Assembly (NCBI RefSeq): GCF_000498495.1
Contig: NZ_AVCS01000024.1
Location: 1 to 64,000, forward strand
Direction of reading: 5' to 3'
Length of the DNA stretch: 64,000 nucleotides
DNA from: Flavobacterium enshiense DK69
Lineage (GTDB): Bacteria > Bacteroidota > Bacteroidia > Flavobacteriales > Flavobacteriaceae
The position numbers and the translations under genes were made by a program. Below, one piece after another: positions 52,211 to 61,000 of the stretch. Every line of letters starts with the position of its first letter. Positions within the stretch are counted from its first letter, which is position 1. The notes under the pieces were generated by a model, which had not been told where the DNA came from, did not search any database, and saw only the letters and a list, made by a program, of their open reading frames with translations.

Positions 52211-53140
52211 TTAATGCCCCATTCTAATCATATTTCTATTTCCTCCACCTTGTGTTTGCCATTGCTCGCGCATTTCTTCCATTTTCTTAGTTACGATTTC
52301 ATCGTATTCTTTTTGCTTAACAACCTTTCCATTTTTAGACGGTTTGATTTCCACCTTATCTTTAGAATTCATCACCAGTTTTGAACACATGATTACGGTT
52401 TTGCCATCGTTGACTTCCAAAATCAGTCCCGGTAATCCCCAGTACCCTTCAGGTCCTTGATTGATTGGGATTTCAGGAGTATACCATGCCGTAATTTCAA
52501 TTTCCTTCGGCATATCAAATTCAGACATCATGAAACCTCCTCGTTTTTCCTTGGAAGCCTCTTCTTTCTTGACTTCCTCACCTTTTTTAGCTTCTCCTTC
52601 TTTTTTAGCCTCTCCCTCTTTTTTAAGACGGGCATTTCTAAAATCAGAAGCATCTACCGATTTGATTGCCGTAGCTTTAAAACAATTATAATCACCAATT
52701 TTTTTGGTTTCGCCAGTCATTTTCCATTTCAGTTTAGGCAAGGAATCAACGATCAAAAATTCTTTTCCCATGAATTCCTTATCAACGGTATAGGTTTTCT
52801 CTTTTACGTTTTTATAGTACGTCCCGCCGCCGCCCATCATGGAACTCATCATTCTCATTCGTCCCGCATTTTGACCCGGAGCCTCTAATTTTTCTTCTTC
52901 TTTATAAATCGAACTGGTTTTATCAAAGTTAAGAATGAACGTTTTTTCGAACATTTTTTTCATACGCTCTTCCATCATTTTTCTCATTTCCGGAGTAATA
53001 TCTTTGTTTCCGTCCATTCGGGCTTTAAATTCGGCTGTGCTCGTTTTGGATTCATACACGGCCATCCCTTGGAATTCCTGAGCAAAAGAAGCCACAGAAG
53101 AGCAAAATATCGCAATTAATGTCAACGAAAATTTTTTCAT
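52211..53140 (-). CDS. GLPGLI family protein
   Basis: Secreted protein of 309 residues with signal peptide MKKFSLTLIAIFCSSVASFAQ. The name-giving motif is present in WYTPEIPINQGPEGYWGLPGLILEVNDG (about 225-252). A Lys/Glu-rich insertion at about 178-205 (repeats of KKEGEA) is low complexity and probably disordered. The family is confined to Bacteroidota and commonly sits next to an outer-membrane beta-barrel gene, as here (44 bp upstream of it). The function is unknown. Confidence 0.9.
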   Translation of the reverse strand: MKKFSLTLIAIFCSSVASFAQEFQGMAVYESKTSTAEFKARMDGNKDITPEMRKMMEERMKKMFEKTFILNFDKTSSIYKEEEKLEAPGQNAGRMRMMSSMMGGGGTYYKNVKEKTYTVDKEFMGKEFLIVDSLPKLKWKMTGETKKIGDYNCFKATAIKSVDASDFRNARLKKEGEAKKEGEAKKGEEVKKEEASKEKRGGFMMSEFDMPKEIEITAWYTPEIPINQGPEGYWGLPGLILEVNDGKTVIMCSKLVMNSKDKVEIKPSKNGKVVKQKEYDEIVTKKMEEMREQWQTQGGGNRNMIRMGH

Positions 53141-53283
53141 AATTTCTAAAGTTAATTAAGACTTATAAGACGTTTGAAACACTGTTTTGTTACAAAACTC
53201 CCTATTAGACTACAATTATTGCAAAAGGTTTAAAACAAAAAAATATTCTAAAAACAAGCTCCTACAATTATAGTTTTCCTCGT

Positions 53284-53291
53284 TATTTTTG
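53284..53291 (+). promoter_or_regulatory. -7 element for the 53306 gene
   Basis: TATTTTTG, an exact TAnnTTTG match 14 bp before the ATG at 53306, giving a very short leader. Confidence 0.45.
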
Positions 53292-53305
53292 TAATTTGTC
53301 ATGCT

Positions 53306-54097
53306 ATGCTTAATCTTTTAAAAATAATGCTCCTCCTATTTTTCTCTTTCGGCTTCAGCCAGGAGAAAAACATCAGCCTTGCATTTATCTCTTCGGAGAA
53401 AACCGATGCCGATTCATTTGCCGGCCGGGATGCCTTTGGTTTTAATTACTACGTAAAAGACAATGTTTTAAAAAAAGAAAGCAGCCAGAAAAAACAAGAA
53501 TACAAGAACCTGGCTTTAGGAAAAATCGAAAAAGTCGACCTACAAAATCCGCTGCAACTGGTTTTGTTTTACAAAGAAATGAATGCGGTGGTTTTATTGG
53601 ACAACCAGCTGAATGAAACGGTAAAAATCAATTTTTCGGAAGCCAATCCCGAGTTGCAGCCGCTGTGGGTATGCATGGCTTCTCAAAATCAACTCTGGCT
53701 ATTTGATTTCGCTACACAGAAACTAGGGCTATACAATTATCTCAAAAGAACATTCAACCCCATTACCGTAGTTTTTGAATCACCCATTGTTAAAACCCAA
53801 TCCGACTACAATTATTTTTACTGGATAAACAAAGAGAATCAGTTGTTTGCCTCAAACATTTTCGGCAAGATAAATTTCCTCGGCAATGTTCCGGAATATG
53901 AAAGCATGCAGATTGTATCTTCTAAACAATTATTGTTAAAAAAAGGCACAGTTTTAAGTATTTACGACTTAGGAAAAGAAACTTCACAAATCCTTCCACT
54001 ACAAGAAAAAAGCATTGAAAGTTTCTATTACAGAGAACAAATTTTATCTATTTTTACCGACAACGAAATCAGGAATTATAAACTAATATTACCATAA
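53306..54097 (+). CDS. Secreted protein of unknown function upstream of the deoxynucleoside kinase gene
   Basis: Protein of 263 residues. The N-terminus MLNLLKIMLLLFFSFGFSQ is a signal peptide. The mature part has repeated short beta segments (LVLFYKEMNAVVLLDNQLNETVKIN, QLWLFDFATQKLGLYNYLKRTFNPI, LLLKKGTVLSIYDLGKETSQILPL) resembling one blade set of a beta-propeller. No catalytic motif is visible and I do not recognise a named family. Its stop overlaps the kinase start by one base, so it is translationally coupled to a cytoplasmic enzyme, although localisation differs. Confidence 0.7.
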   Translation: MLNLLKIMLLLFFSFGFSQEKNISLAFISSEKTDADSFAGRDAFGFNYYVKDNVLKKESSQKKQEYKNLALGKIEKVDLQNPLQLVLFYKEMNAVVLLDNQLNETVKINFSEANPELQPLWVCMASQNQLWLFDFATQKLGLYNYLKRTFNPITVVFESPIVKTQSDYNYFYWINKENQLFASNIFGKINFLGNVPEYESMQIVSSKQLLLKKGTVLSIYDLGKETSQILPLQEKSIESFYYREQILSIFTDNEIRNYKLILP

Positions 54098-54711
54098 TGC
54101 ATATAGCTGTAGCAGGAAACATTGGTGCCGGAAAAACGACTTTAACCCGACTTTTATCAAAACATTACAAATGGGAACCGCATTATGAAGATGTGGTTGA
54201 CAATCCGTATCTGGATGATTTTTATCATTCGATGGATCGTTGGTCTTTTAATTTACAGATTTACTTCCTGAACAGCCGTTTTCGCCAGGTATTGCAAATC
54301 CGTGAAACCGGGAAAAAATTCATTCAGGACAGAACAATTTATGAGGATGCTCACATTTTCGCTCCCAATCTGCACACTATGGGACTGATGAGCAATCGCG
54401 ATTTCGAAAATTATTCCACCCTGTTTGAAATGATGGAGAATCTCGTAGGAGCCCCTGATTTATTAATTTACCTAAGAAGCTCCATTCCAAATCTTGTAGG
54501 ACAGATTCACAAAAGAGGACGTGAATATGAAAACACTATTTCAATAGATTACCTGAGCCGATTGAACGAACGATACGAAGCATGGGCCCAAACCTACAAC
54601 AAAGGAAAATTATTGATCATTGATGTAGACACTACTGATTTTGTCAATAACCCGGAACATTTAGGAAACGTAATTAACCGAATTGATGCCGAAATAAACG
54701 GATTATTTTAA
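54097..54711 (+). CDS. Deoxynucleoside kinase
   Basis: Kinase of 204 residues of the dNK/dGK/dAK family that salvages deoxynucleosides to dNMPs. P-loop GNIGAGKTT (about 7-15), YEDVVDNPYLDDFY, the DRS-like QDRTIYEDAHIFA (about 76-88), and the LID arginines HKRGREYE (about 143-150) are visible. Specificity (deoxyadenosine, deoxyguanosine or thymidine) cannot be decided. It ends at a strong hairpin at 54718-54745. Confidence 0.9.
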   Translation: MHIAVAGNIGAGKTTLTRLLSKHYKWEPHYEDVVDNPYLDDFYHSMDRWSFNLQIYFLNSRFRQVLQIRETGKKFIQDRTIYEDAHIFAPNLHTMGLMSNRDFENYSTLFEMMENLVGAPDLLIYLRSSIPNLVGQIHKRGREYENTISIDYLSRLNERYEAWAQTYNKGKLLIIDVDTTDFVNNPEHLGNVINRIDAEINGLF

Positions 54712-54717
54712 AACAGA

Positions 54718-54745
54718 AAGCCTCGGATTTTGAGGCTTTTTTTTG
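54718..54745 (+). terminator. Terminator after the deoxynucleoside kinase gene
   Basis: Stem AAGCCTC/GAGGCTT with a 7-nt loop and a T-run. The hairpin and the sequence after it (TTTGTACCTTTATGTACC) are repeated in similar form at 55233-55263, so this module was duplicated with the lipoprotein genes. Confidence 0.85.
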
Positions 54746-54813
54746 TACCTTTATGTACCTGTCTACCAAAGAATTCAAAAGTTTATTGAAGGTTAATTTA
54801 AAGTCATTGGGTT

Positions 54814-55182
54814 ATGAAAGTACTTTACAAAAAAGCCCCAATCGTAAGTATCTTTCTCTCCATGCCTTTACTTTTACAATGCTGTAGTACATACGACAAA
54901 GTTCCTATAAGTTTGGATAATGCTGTTGCGGCAAACACAAAAGTGAAAGTCACTACTGCCAGCAACAAAAAATACAAATTCCGAAAAATACAGAGAACTG
55001 ACGGTGTATATTACGGCCTTGCTGAAGTCAGGGATCAAATTGTAAGAGTTCCTATAGAGAAAGATGAAATTCAAAACATTCGTGCCGCCAGCGTGCCGGC
55101 CTCAGCGAATACATCCACAGGGACAGCCAATATTGCCATCATGGTTCTATATGTAATAGGGTTAACCACACCAGGGCATTAG
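54814..55182 (+). CDS. Tandem lipoprotein paralog 1
   Basis: Protein of 122 residues with a signal peptide ending LLLQCC (lipidation at Cys23 or 24). The family core follows: VPISLDNAVAANTKVKVTTASNKKYKFRKI then TDGVYYGLAEVRDQIVRVPIEKDEIQNI. The C-terminal hydrophobic segment (NIAIMVLYVIGL) could be membrane-embedded. It is shorter and more diverged at the C-terminus than its paralogs. I do not recognise the family. It is first of four tandem copies. Confidence 0.7.
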   Translation: MKVLYKKAPIVSIFLSMPLLLQCCSTYDKVPISLDNAVAANTKVKVTTASNKKYKFRKIQRTDGVYYGLAEVRDQIVRVPIEKDEIQNIRAASVPASANTSTGTANIAIMVLYVIGLTTPGH

Positions 55183-55232
55183 ACCAGACGAGACAAGGTC
55201 AGTCTTTATATAACAACGCACATTTTAAACAG

Positions 55233-55263
55233 AAAAGCCTCTCGAATTATGAGGCTTTTTTTT
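55233..55263 (+). terminator. Terminator between lipoprotein paralogs 1 and 2
   Basis: Stem AAGCCTC/GAGGCTT with a 9-nt loop followed by a T-run, closely similar to 54718-54745. Each of the first two lipoprotein genes therefore appears to be preceded by the same terminator module. Confidence 0.8.
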
Positions 55264-55332
55264 GTAACTTTATATACCTCACTACGAAACTGTTGATACC
55301 CAAACGGATTATTAATTATAAATCGTTGCATC

Positions 55333-55755
55333 ATGAAAGTATTTAACAAAAAGACACGAATTATAAGTTTACTATTAGCTTTCATTTTCCTATTTCAAAG
55401 TTGTCATGTTTATCATAAAGTTCCGATAAGTTTGGATGAAGCTGTCGCTGCTAATAAAATAATGAAAGTAGTTACTATAGACAGCAAAAAATACAAATTC
55501 CAAAAAATTCAAAAATCGGACAGCACGTATTACGGCCTTCTTAAAACCAGAGGCCAAGATGTAAAAGTCCCTTTGGTGACAGCTAAAATTCAGAGTATTC
55601 ACCCAGTCAATAAAGCAGCCTCTACTGCTTTATCAGTCGGAGCTGTAATAATACCAGTCGGTTTTGTTATACTCCTCATTGGAGCAACTTCAGTTGCTGA
55701 TGATACTATAATTTACCCCAACTCTGTCCCTTTTCCAAACATGGAACCTTTTTAA
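55333..55755 (+). CDS. Tandem lipoprotein paralog 2
   Basis: Protein of 140 residues with lipobox LFQSC (Cys24). The core reads VPISLDEAVAANKIMKVVTIDSKKYKFQKI, DSTYYGLLKTRGQDVKVPL and KIQSIHPVNKAAS. A hydrophobic segment (ALSVGAVIIPVGFVILLIGA, about 98-117) follows, then a short polar tail with several Pro. The 30 bp before the ATG (GGATTATTAATTATAAATCG) are nearly the same as before paralog 4, so leader and gene were duplicated together. Confidence 0.7.
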   Translation: MKVFNKKTRIISLLLAFIFLFQSCHVYHKVPISLDEAVAANKIMKVVTIDSKKYKFQKIQKSDSTYYGLLKTRGQDVKVPLVTAKIQSIHPVNKAASTALSVGAVIIPVGFVILLIGATSVADDTIIYPNSVPFPNMEPF

Positions 55756-55866
55756 TCCAACATAAACCATTATTTAAATCAAAAAAAAAAAAACTCTGAG
55801 AGGTGCAATCAACACTACAAAAACTACTGATGTCCTACCCGATTATTAAACATATATCATTGAGTC

Positions 55867-56292
55867 ATGAAAATATTTTACAAAAAGGCCCGAATGCTAA
55901 GTATACTATTAGCCTTCATATTTCTTTTGCAAAGCTGCGTGGTCTATCATAAAACAGCAATGAGTTTTGACCAAGCTGTTGCGGCTAATAAAAGAATGAA
56001 AGTCACTACTACCGACAACAAGAAATACAAATTCAAAAGAATCCTGAAATCGGACAGCACATACTACGGGCTCACCTTAACAAGAAATCAAATGGTAAAA
56101 GTTCCGCTGCACACGGATAAAATTCAAAGTATCCATCCCGTTAATAAAGAAGCTTCTATCTTTTTAACAATCGGAGTTACCCTGCTATCAACATTCGGAT
56201 TATTTGCCCTTGCTTGGTCCACCGGCGACGATAAGTGGGGATCTCCGCGTAACCCTGTCCAATCTAACCCATACCAAACTAATCAATACTAA
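55867..56292 (+). CDS. Tandem lipoprotein paralog 3
   Basis: Protein of 141 residues, lipobox LLQSC (Cys24). Core TAMSFDQAVAANKRMKVTTTDNKKYKFKRI, DSTYYGLTLTRNQMVKVPL, KIQSIHPVNKEAS, then a hydrophobic stretch (FLTIGVTLLSTFGLFALAWS) and a polar Asn/Pro/Gln-rich end. It is closest to paralog 2. An A-run of 12 bases lies in the preceding gap (about 55783-55794), a possible slippage site but outside the coding sequence. Confidence 0.7.
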   Translation: MKIFYKKARMLSILLAFIFLLQSCVVYHKTAMSFDQAVAANKRMKVTTTDNKKYKFKRILKSDSTYYGLTLTRNQMVKVPLHTDKIQSIHPVNKEASIFLTIGVTLLSTFGLFALAWSTGDDKWGSPRNPVQSNPYQTNQY

Positions 56293-56384
56293 TTTTCTAA
56301 AGCAAACAGAAATTATGAAAAGAAAAATTTGATCCTCAAAAACCTATTGAGGGTCACGGATTATTAACTATAAATCGTTGCATC

Positions 56385-56783
56385 ATGAAAGTACTTTACA
56401 AAAAGACCCAAATGCTAAGTATACTATTAGCCTTCATTTTCCTTTTACAAAGTTGTCATGTTTATAAAAGGACCCCGATAAGTTTGGATGAAGCTGTCGC
56501 TGCCAATAGAAGAATGAAAGTCATTACCAGAGACGACAAAAAACACAAATTCAGAAAAATAGAAAAAATAGGCAGTGTATATTATGGCAGCATTAAAATA
56601 AACGGTGAAATAACAAAAATTCCTCTACAGCAAAACGAAATTAAAAGCCTTCGCCAAGTCGACAAAACAACTTCTACAATTCTAACAGTTGGAACTATTT
56701 TAGTTTCGGCCGGCGCTATAGTAATTGTCATAGGTATCATTACATTTGACTATAACCCCGATTCCAACGATCCAATCTTGTAA
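56385..56783 (+). CDS. Tandem lipoprotein paralog 4
   Basis: Protein of 132 residues, lipobox LLQSC (Cys24), core TPISLDEAVAANRRMKVITRDDKKHKFRKI, then GSVYYGSIKINGEITKIPL and EIKSLRQVDKTTS. The hydrophobic segment TILTVGTILVSAGAIVIVIG (about 99-118) is followed by a short acidic end. The first 22 residues match paralog 3 almost exactly, while the second half is diverged. It is the last copy; the next gene is convergent beta-mannosidase. Confidence 0.7.
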   Translation: MKVLYKKTQMLSILLAFIFLLQSCHVYKRTPISLDEAVAANRRMKVITRDDKKHKFRKIEKIGSVYYGSIKINGEITKIPLQQNEIKSLRQVDKTTSTILTVGTILVSAGAIVIVIGIITFDYNPDSNDPIL

Positions 56784-56847
56784 GTCTGTAATTCTCATCA
56801 AAAAAAAAACACTAAACAGAATCTATTTTAATTCTTACCCCTTTTCG

Positions 56848-59322
56848 CTATTTCAAAGTATCAAACAGCGACTTTATTTCAATACCCTTATTTAATCCCG
56901 TCATTTTGATGACTTTTCTTTCGTGTGGCAGCAAATCAAAGTAATTATCACTAAAGTTTCCTTTGTCAGATGACAGAAAAACGTTTTTAGCCAAAACATC
57001 GGTGGTCACTTCCATGGTATTTTCATCTGTATAAACGATTTTAATCTTTGGCTGTTGCAGTTCCAAATCTTTTGGTTTCTCAAAATAGAACAATACCGAT
57101 TTCACATCCGTATCAGGTAAAACAAGCTTCGCAGAAAGAACTGATTGTTTCGGATTGAACATGGAAAACTCATTTTTAGCAATTGCATAATACACTTTGC
57201 TTGTATTTTCTTCCACCTGAATTTCCGAAGACGATTTCCACAAAACCGTACCTTTAAAATCAACCAGCTCCAATTGTAGCTTTCCCTTTTTAGGAGTCAG
57301 TTCATCATTAATCACGTAGAGTTTATACTGATTATCTTCCTCAGTAACTGAAATCAAAATCTGTTCAAAACTTCGCTTGGACTGATAATGAAAGGCTTTC
57401 CCGTTCCCGAAATAATCCACCGAACTCCACGAAGTCACCGGCCAGCAGTCATTCAGCTGCCAATACAAACTTCCCATGCAATACGGTTTTGCCCTGCGAT
57501 GTGTCTCAATAGCGGTTTTCATGCCTTCTGCCTGCAAAAGCTGAGAAACATAAACATAGTCTTCGAATTTTTTAGGAACCTTATAATCGCGCTCCATATA
57601 CGTTTGAATCGTTTGGTAACCTGTTGGATGCTTCTGATGGTTTTTTACGGCTTGGGAAGCAAGATTTAGATCGCTTTCATTGGCAAAACTTTTAAATGTT
57701 TTCACGTCGGGCATTCCCTGAAAACCATATTCGCTCATAAAACGGCCGACTTTCTTTTTGTAAATTTCAAAAGGTTCCATTCCCCACCAAACGCCCCAAT
57801 AATGAGAATCCCCCTGAAGCAAGCTTTCCTTTCTCCCCCAACCGATGGAAGGTGACGACGGCCAATACAGGTTCTTTTCTTTTGACAGAAGACTGTCAAG
57901 TGTTTTCGGAATCAGTTCGTGAAACAATTTTTTATAATCGTTCCAGATTCTTGTCGAATCTTTTTTAGAATACTTGTACTGCTTCTGCCATCCCCAATTG
58001 TGCCAACCTTCATCGTTTTCGTTGTTCCCGCACCAGATAGCCAGACTCGGATGGTTTTGCAGTCGGTTGACATTATCGACAACTTCTTTTTTCACGTTCT
58101 CCAAAAATGCTTTGTCACCCGGATACATCGCACAGGCAAACATAAAATCCTGCCAGACCAGAATGCCGTTTTTATCACACTCGTCGTAAAAAGCATCGTC
58201 GGCATACACGCCGCCGCCCCAAACACGTAACATATTCATATTGGTGTCCACAGCGTTTTTTACGATGCTTTTATAAACTGAATCCTTTGTTTTTGGCAGA
58301 AAACTGTCGGGTGGAATATAATTGGCACCTTTCATGAAAACCGGAACGCCATTGAGTTTAAAATAAAAACTTTTCCCGAGGTTGTCCTTTTCCTGAACCA
58401 GCTCAATGGTCCGCAAACCAATATTCAATTCTTTGTTAGCCAAAACAATTGTTCCATCTGAAAGAGAAACGGCAAACGGATACAAATAAGCCTCTCCCAA
58501 GCCATTGCTCCACCAACGTTTCGGGTTTCTGATTTCATATCCGATTTTCAAATTGTTCTTCCCTTTTTTCAGCTGAAAAGGAACTGATTTTTCATTTATC
58601 TTCAACTGGTAGTTTGCGGTATTTTGAGAATTCACCACAACATCAAAAATCAATTCTGCCTTTTCATCGGTAAGCGCCTTTTGCTCATACTTAATATTTT
58701 CGATAGTTACCGAATTCCAGAAATGCAACTGCACTTTTTTCCAGATTCCCGCTGTAACAAATCGCGGCCCCCAATCCCAGCCGTACTGATATTGCGCTTT
58801 TCGCGTAAATATTTTTTCATCACCAGGCAAAGTATAAGAAAGTTTTTTGGCTGCTTTTTTTTCTTTTTTTACGGCCGAATCAAATACAACCCGCAACTTA
58901 TTCTCCCCTAGCTTCAAGTACTTCTTAACCTCAACTTTCCAGGTCCGGAACATGTTATCGGCTTTCAAAATCGATTTCCCGTTCAGAACAACTTCAGCAT
59001 ACGTATCCAAACCGTCAAACTGTAATTCGATATTTTCGTTTTCTAAATCTTTGGCAGAAACTGCAAACGATGTTTCATATTCCCAGTCTTCGTTTTCAAT
59101 CCACTGAAGTTCTTTTTCATTAACTCCGAAAAAAGGATCCGGAATCATTTTATTACGGAACAAATCCGTATGAACCGTTCCCGGTACAGAAGCCTGACTC
59201 CATTTAGCATCGCCTTTCTTTCTGAATTTCCAGTCTCCCTTTCCTAAATCGGAATAGGAATTTTGAGCCATAACGAGCATCGGCCAACAGAAAACAAAAA
59301 GAAATCTCAAAAAAAGTTTCAT
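56848..59322 (-). CDS. Beta-mannosidase (glycoside hydrolase family 2)
   Basis: Secreted enzyme of 824 residues with signal peptide MKLFLRFLFVFCWPMLVMAQ. The N-terminal GH2 sugar-binding domain has WKFRKKGDAKWSQASVPGTVHTDLF. The catalytic barrel has FMKGANYIPPDSFLP, MNMLRVWGGGVYADDAFYDECDKNGILVWQDFMFACAMYP, acid/base Glu in WCGNNENDEGW (about 430) and nucleophile Glu in FMSEYGFQGMP (about 535). This fits removal of beta-linked mannose, such as the core Man-beta-1,4-GlcNAc of N-glycans. It overlaps cutC by 4 bp and is last of the operon. Confidence 0.92.
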   Translation of the reverse strand: MKLFLRFLFVFCWPMLVMAQNSYSDLGKGDWKFRKKGDAKWSQASVPGTVHTDLFRNKMIPDPFFGVNEKELQWIENEDWEYETSFAVSAKDLENENIELQFDGLDTYAEVVLNGKSILKADNMFRTWKVEVKKYLKLGENKLRVVFDSAVKKEKKAAKKLSYTLPGDEKIFTRKAQYQYGWDWGPRFVTAGIWKKVQLHFWNSVTIENIKYEQKALTDEKAELIFDVVVNSQNTANYQLKINEKSVPFQLKKGKNNLKIGYEIRNPKRWWSNGLGEAYLYPFAVSLSDGTIVLANKELNIGLRTIELVQEKDNLGKSFYFKLNGVPVFMKGANYIPPDSFLPKTKDSVYKSIVKNAVDTNMNMLRVWGGGVYADDAFYDECDKNGILVWQDFMFACAMYPGDKAFLENVKKEVVDNVNRLQNHPSLAIWCGNNENDEGWHNWGWQKQYKYSKKDSTRIWNDYKKLFHELIPKTLDSLLSKEKNLYWPSSPSIGWGRKESLLQGDSHYWGVWWGMEPFEIYKKKVGRFMSEYGFQGMPDVKTFKSFANESDLNLASQAVKNHQKHPTGYQTIQTYMERDYKVPKKFEDYVYVSQLLQAEGMKTAIETHRRAKPYCMGSLYWQLNDCWPVTSWSSVDYFGNGKAFHYQSKRSFEQILISVTEEDNQYKLYVINDELTPKKGKLQLELVDFKGTVLWKSSSEIQVEENTSKVYYAIAKNEFSMFNPKQSVLSAKLVLPDTDVKSVLFYFEKPKDLELQQPKIKIVYTDENTMEVTTDVLAKNVFLSSDKGNFSDNYFDLLPHERKVIKMTGLNKGIEIKSLFDTLK

Positions 59323-59990
59323 TCTTTTAAATTTGATTTCAGAGCCCTAACCTCATCAATGGAAGCTATTTCACTTCCATCTGTAATTGCTGAAGAATGG
59401 TAAAACCCAGCATTGGTTTGGTCTTGAAGTAACCCGATATTGGTTGAACGCAAACCGCCACCTGGCATTATTACTATTCTGTTACTGGCTTTTTGCACCA
59501 ATTGCTTTAGCACGGTGATTCCTTCTGCCACATTGGGCATTGTTCCGGAAGTAAGGATAGTTGAAAACCCGCATTGAATTACGTTCTCTAACGACAAAAA
59601 AACGTCCTGAACCTCATCAAAGGCCCTATGAAACGTACACGGAAGCGGTTTTGCTAATTCTACTAATTCAGAATTTCGCTGCACATCAATACTTTTATCC
59701 GCATTTAAAATTCCGAAAACAAATCCGTTTATATCAAGGGTTTTAAATTGCAGGATTTCATTTTTCATCTGCTGAAATTCTTCTTCTGCATACACAAAAT
59801 CACCACCTCTGGGGCGGATCATCACATATAAATCAATGTCTAAATTTTTACGGGTTTGTTTTGTAATCTCAAAATCGGGCGTAGTTCCGCCTTCTTTTAT
59901 ATTATCGCAAAGTTCTACCCTGTCGGCTCCACCCTGTTGTGCAATTAATGCCGACTCAGGATTAAAACAAGCTATTTCTAATTTTTTCAT
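59319..59990 (-). CDS. cutC: CutC family protein
   Basis: Protein of 223 residues with the CutC TIM barrel: KLEIACFNPESALIAQQGGADRVELCDNIKEGGTTPD, LYVMIRPRGGDFVYAEEE, GFVFGILNADKSID, CTFHRAFDEV, TILTSGTMPNVAEGI and IVIMPGGGLRS. No signal peptide, so it is cytoplasmic. The name comes from copper tolerance in E. coli, but the biochemical role is not established. Here it is locked by 4-bp overlaps on both sides between a glycosylasparaginase and a beta-mannosidase gene, suggesting a role in glycan or amino-sugar catabolism. Confidence 0.9.
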   Translation of the reverse strand: MKKLEIACFNPESALIAQQGGADRVELCDNIKEGGTTPDFEITKQTRKNLDIDLYVMIRPRGGDFVYAEEEFQQMKNEILQFKTLDINGFVFGILNADKSIDVQRNSELVELAKPLPCTFHRAFDEVQDVFLSLENVIQCGFSTILTSGTMPNVAEGITVLKQLVQKASNRIVIMPGGGLRSTNIGLLQDQTNAGFYHSSAITDGSEIASIDEVRALKSNLKE

Positions 59991-60988
59991 GATTTCAAAA
60001 AGTAATCGGCGTCAATTAATTTATTTCCGGTTTCATCATATTTCGCGTAATTGAACCCACCCTGAACGCAATATGCGCCGTGCTCTCCTTTTTTGTTCAA
60101 TGCGATGAATCCGACTTGAATATCCTTAAGATTTTTGTTTCGGATTTTGGTCAGCTTTACAATTCGGGCAACCGCTTCCTCACATGCTTTTTGTGGAGAT
60201 CTCCCTTGACGCATCAGTTCCACCACCAAATGGCAACCCGTAATTCGGATTACTTCCTCACCGTGTCCGGTTGCTGTCGCGGCACCGATTTCGTTATCTA
60301 CATACAATCCGGCACCTATTATTGGCGAATCACCTACGCGGCCGTGCATTTTATAGGCCAGTCCGCTTGTGGTACACGCTCCCGACAGGTTTCCGTGTAC
60401 ATCCAAAGCAATCATTCCGATGGTATCATGATTTTCTATATTGGCTTTTGGATGATATTGACTGGTTTTCAACCATTCTTTCCATTCCTTTTCTGACGCT
60501 TCTACCAGTAAATTTTCTTTTTTGAATCCTTGGTTTAAAGCAAATTGAAGCGCTCCGTCACCTACCAACATTACGTGAGGCGTTTTTTCCATAACGGCGC
60601 GGGCCACACTAATTGGATGTTTAATATATTCTAAACATGCCACTGAACCGATATTGGAAAACTCATCCATAATACAGGCATCGAGGGTAACTCGTCCGTC
60701 ACGGTCAGGACGTCCGCCGTAACCCACACTGCGCTCATTCGGGTCGCCTTCCGGAATTTTCACGCCGGCTTCCACAGCATCTAGAGCCCGCCCATTATTT
60801 TTAAGGACATCCCATGCAGCCGCATTGGCCGGAATTCCGAAATTCCACGTAGAAAGCACAATGGGTTTCTTTACTTTCCCTGAAGGAAGAATCACTTCGT
60901 TTCCTTCCGTTTTTCCACGGAAGCCGTTCAGTGCTACAGCTACTGAAGCGATGGCCGTTGTCTTTAAAAAATTCCTGCGATTTGCCAT
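59987..60988 (-). CDS. N4-(beta-N-acetylglucosaminyl)-L-asparaginase (glycosylasparaginase)
   Basis: Ntn-hydrolase of 333 residues. The N-terminus carries a twin-arginine signal (RRNFLKTTAIASVAVALNGF). The autoproteolysis and nucleophile site is NHDTIGMIALD with Thr189; it continues CTTSGLAYKMHGRVGDSPIIGAGLYVDNEIGAATATGHGEE, typical of the glycosylasparaginase branch. WNFGIPANAAAW and GYGGRPDRDGRVTLDACIMD support this branch over plain isoaspartyl peptidase. It releases GlcNAc-type sugars from Asn-linked glycans, fitting the neighbouring hexosaminidase and beta-mannosidase. It overlaps cutC by 4 bp. Confidence 0.92.
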   Translation of the reverse strand: MANRRNFLKTTAIASVAVALNGFRGKTEGNEVILPSGKVKKPIVLSTWNFGIPANAAAWDVLKNNGRALDAVEAGVKIPEGDPNERSVGYGGRPDRDGRVTLDACIMDEFSNIGSVACLEYIKHPISVARAVMEKTPHVMLVGDGALQFALNQGFKKENLLVEASEKEWKEWLKTSQYHPKANIENHDTIGMIALDVHGNLSGACTTSGLAYKMHGRVGDSPIIGAGLYVDNEIGAATATGHGEEVIRITGCHLVVELMRQGRSPQKACEEAVARIVKLTKIRNKNLKDIQVGFIALNKKGEHGAYCVQGGFNYAKYDETGNKLIDADYFLKS

Positions 60989-61000
60989 AACTTTTACTTT

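Noticed and set aside
52457..52888. Phe/Ser-rich plus-strand ORFs opposite the GLPGLI gene
   Set aside because: They arise as the antisense of the Lys/Glu-rich repeat in the GLPGLI protein. No independent coding signal.
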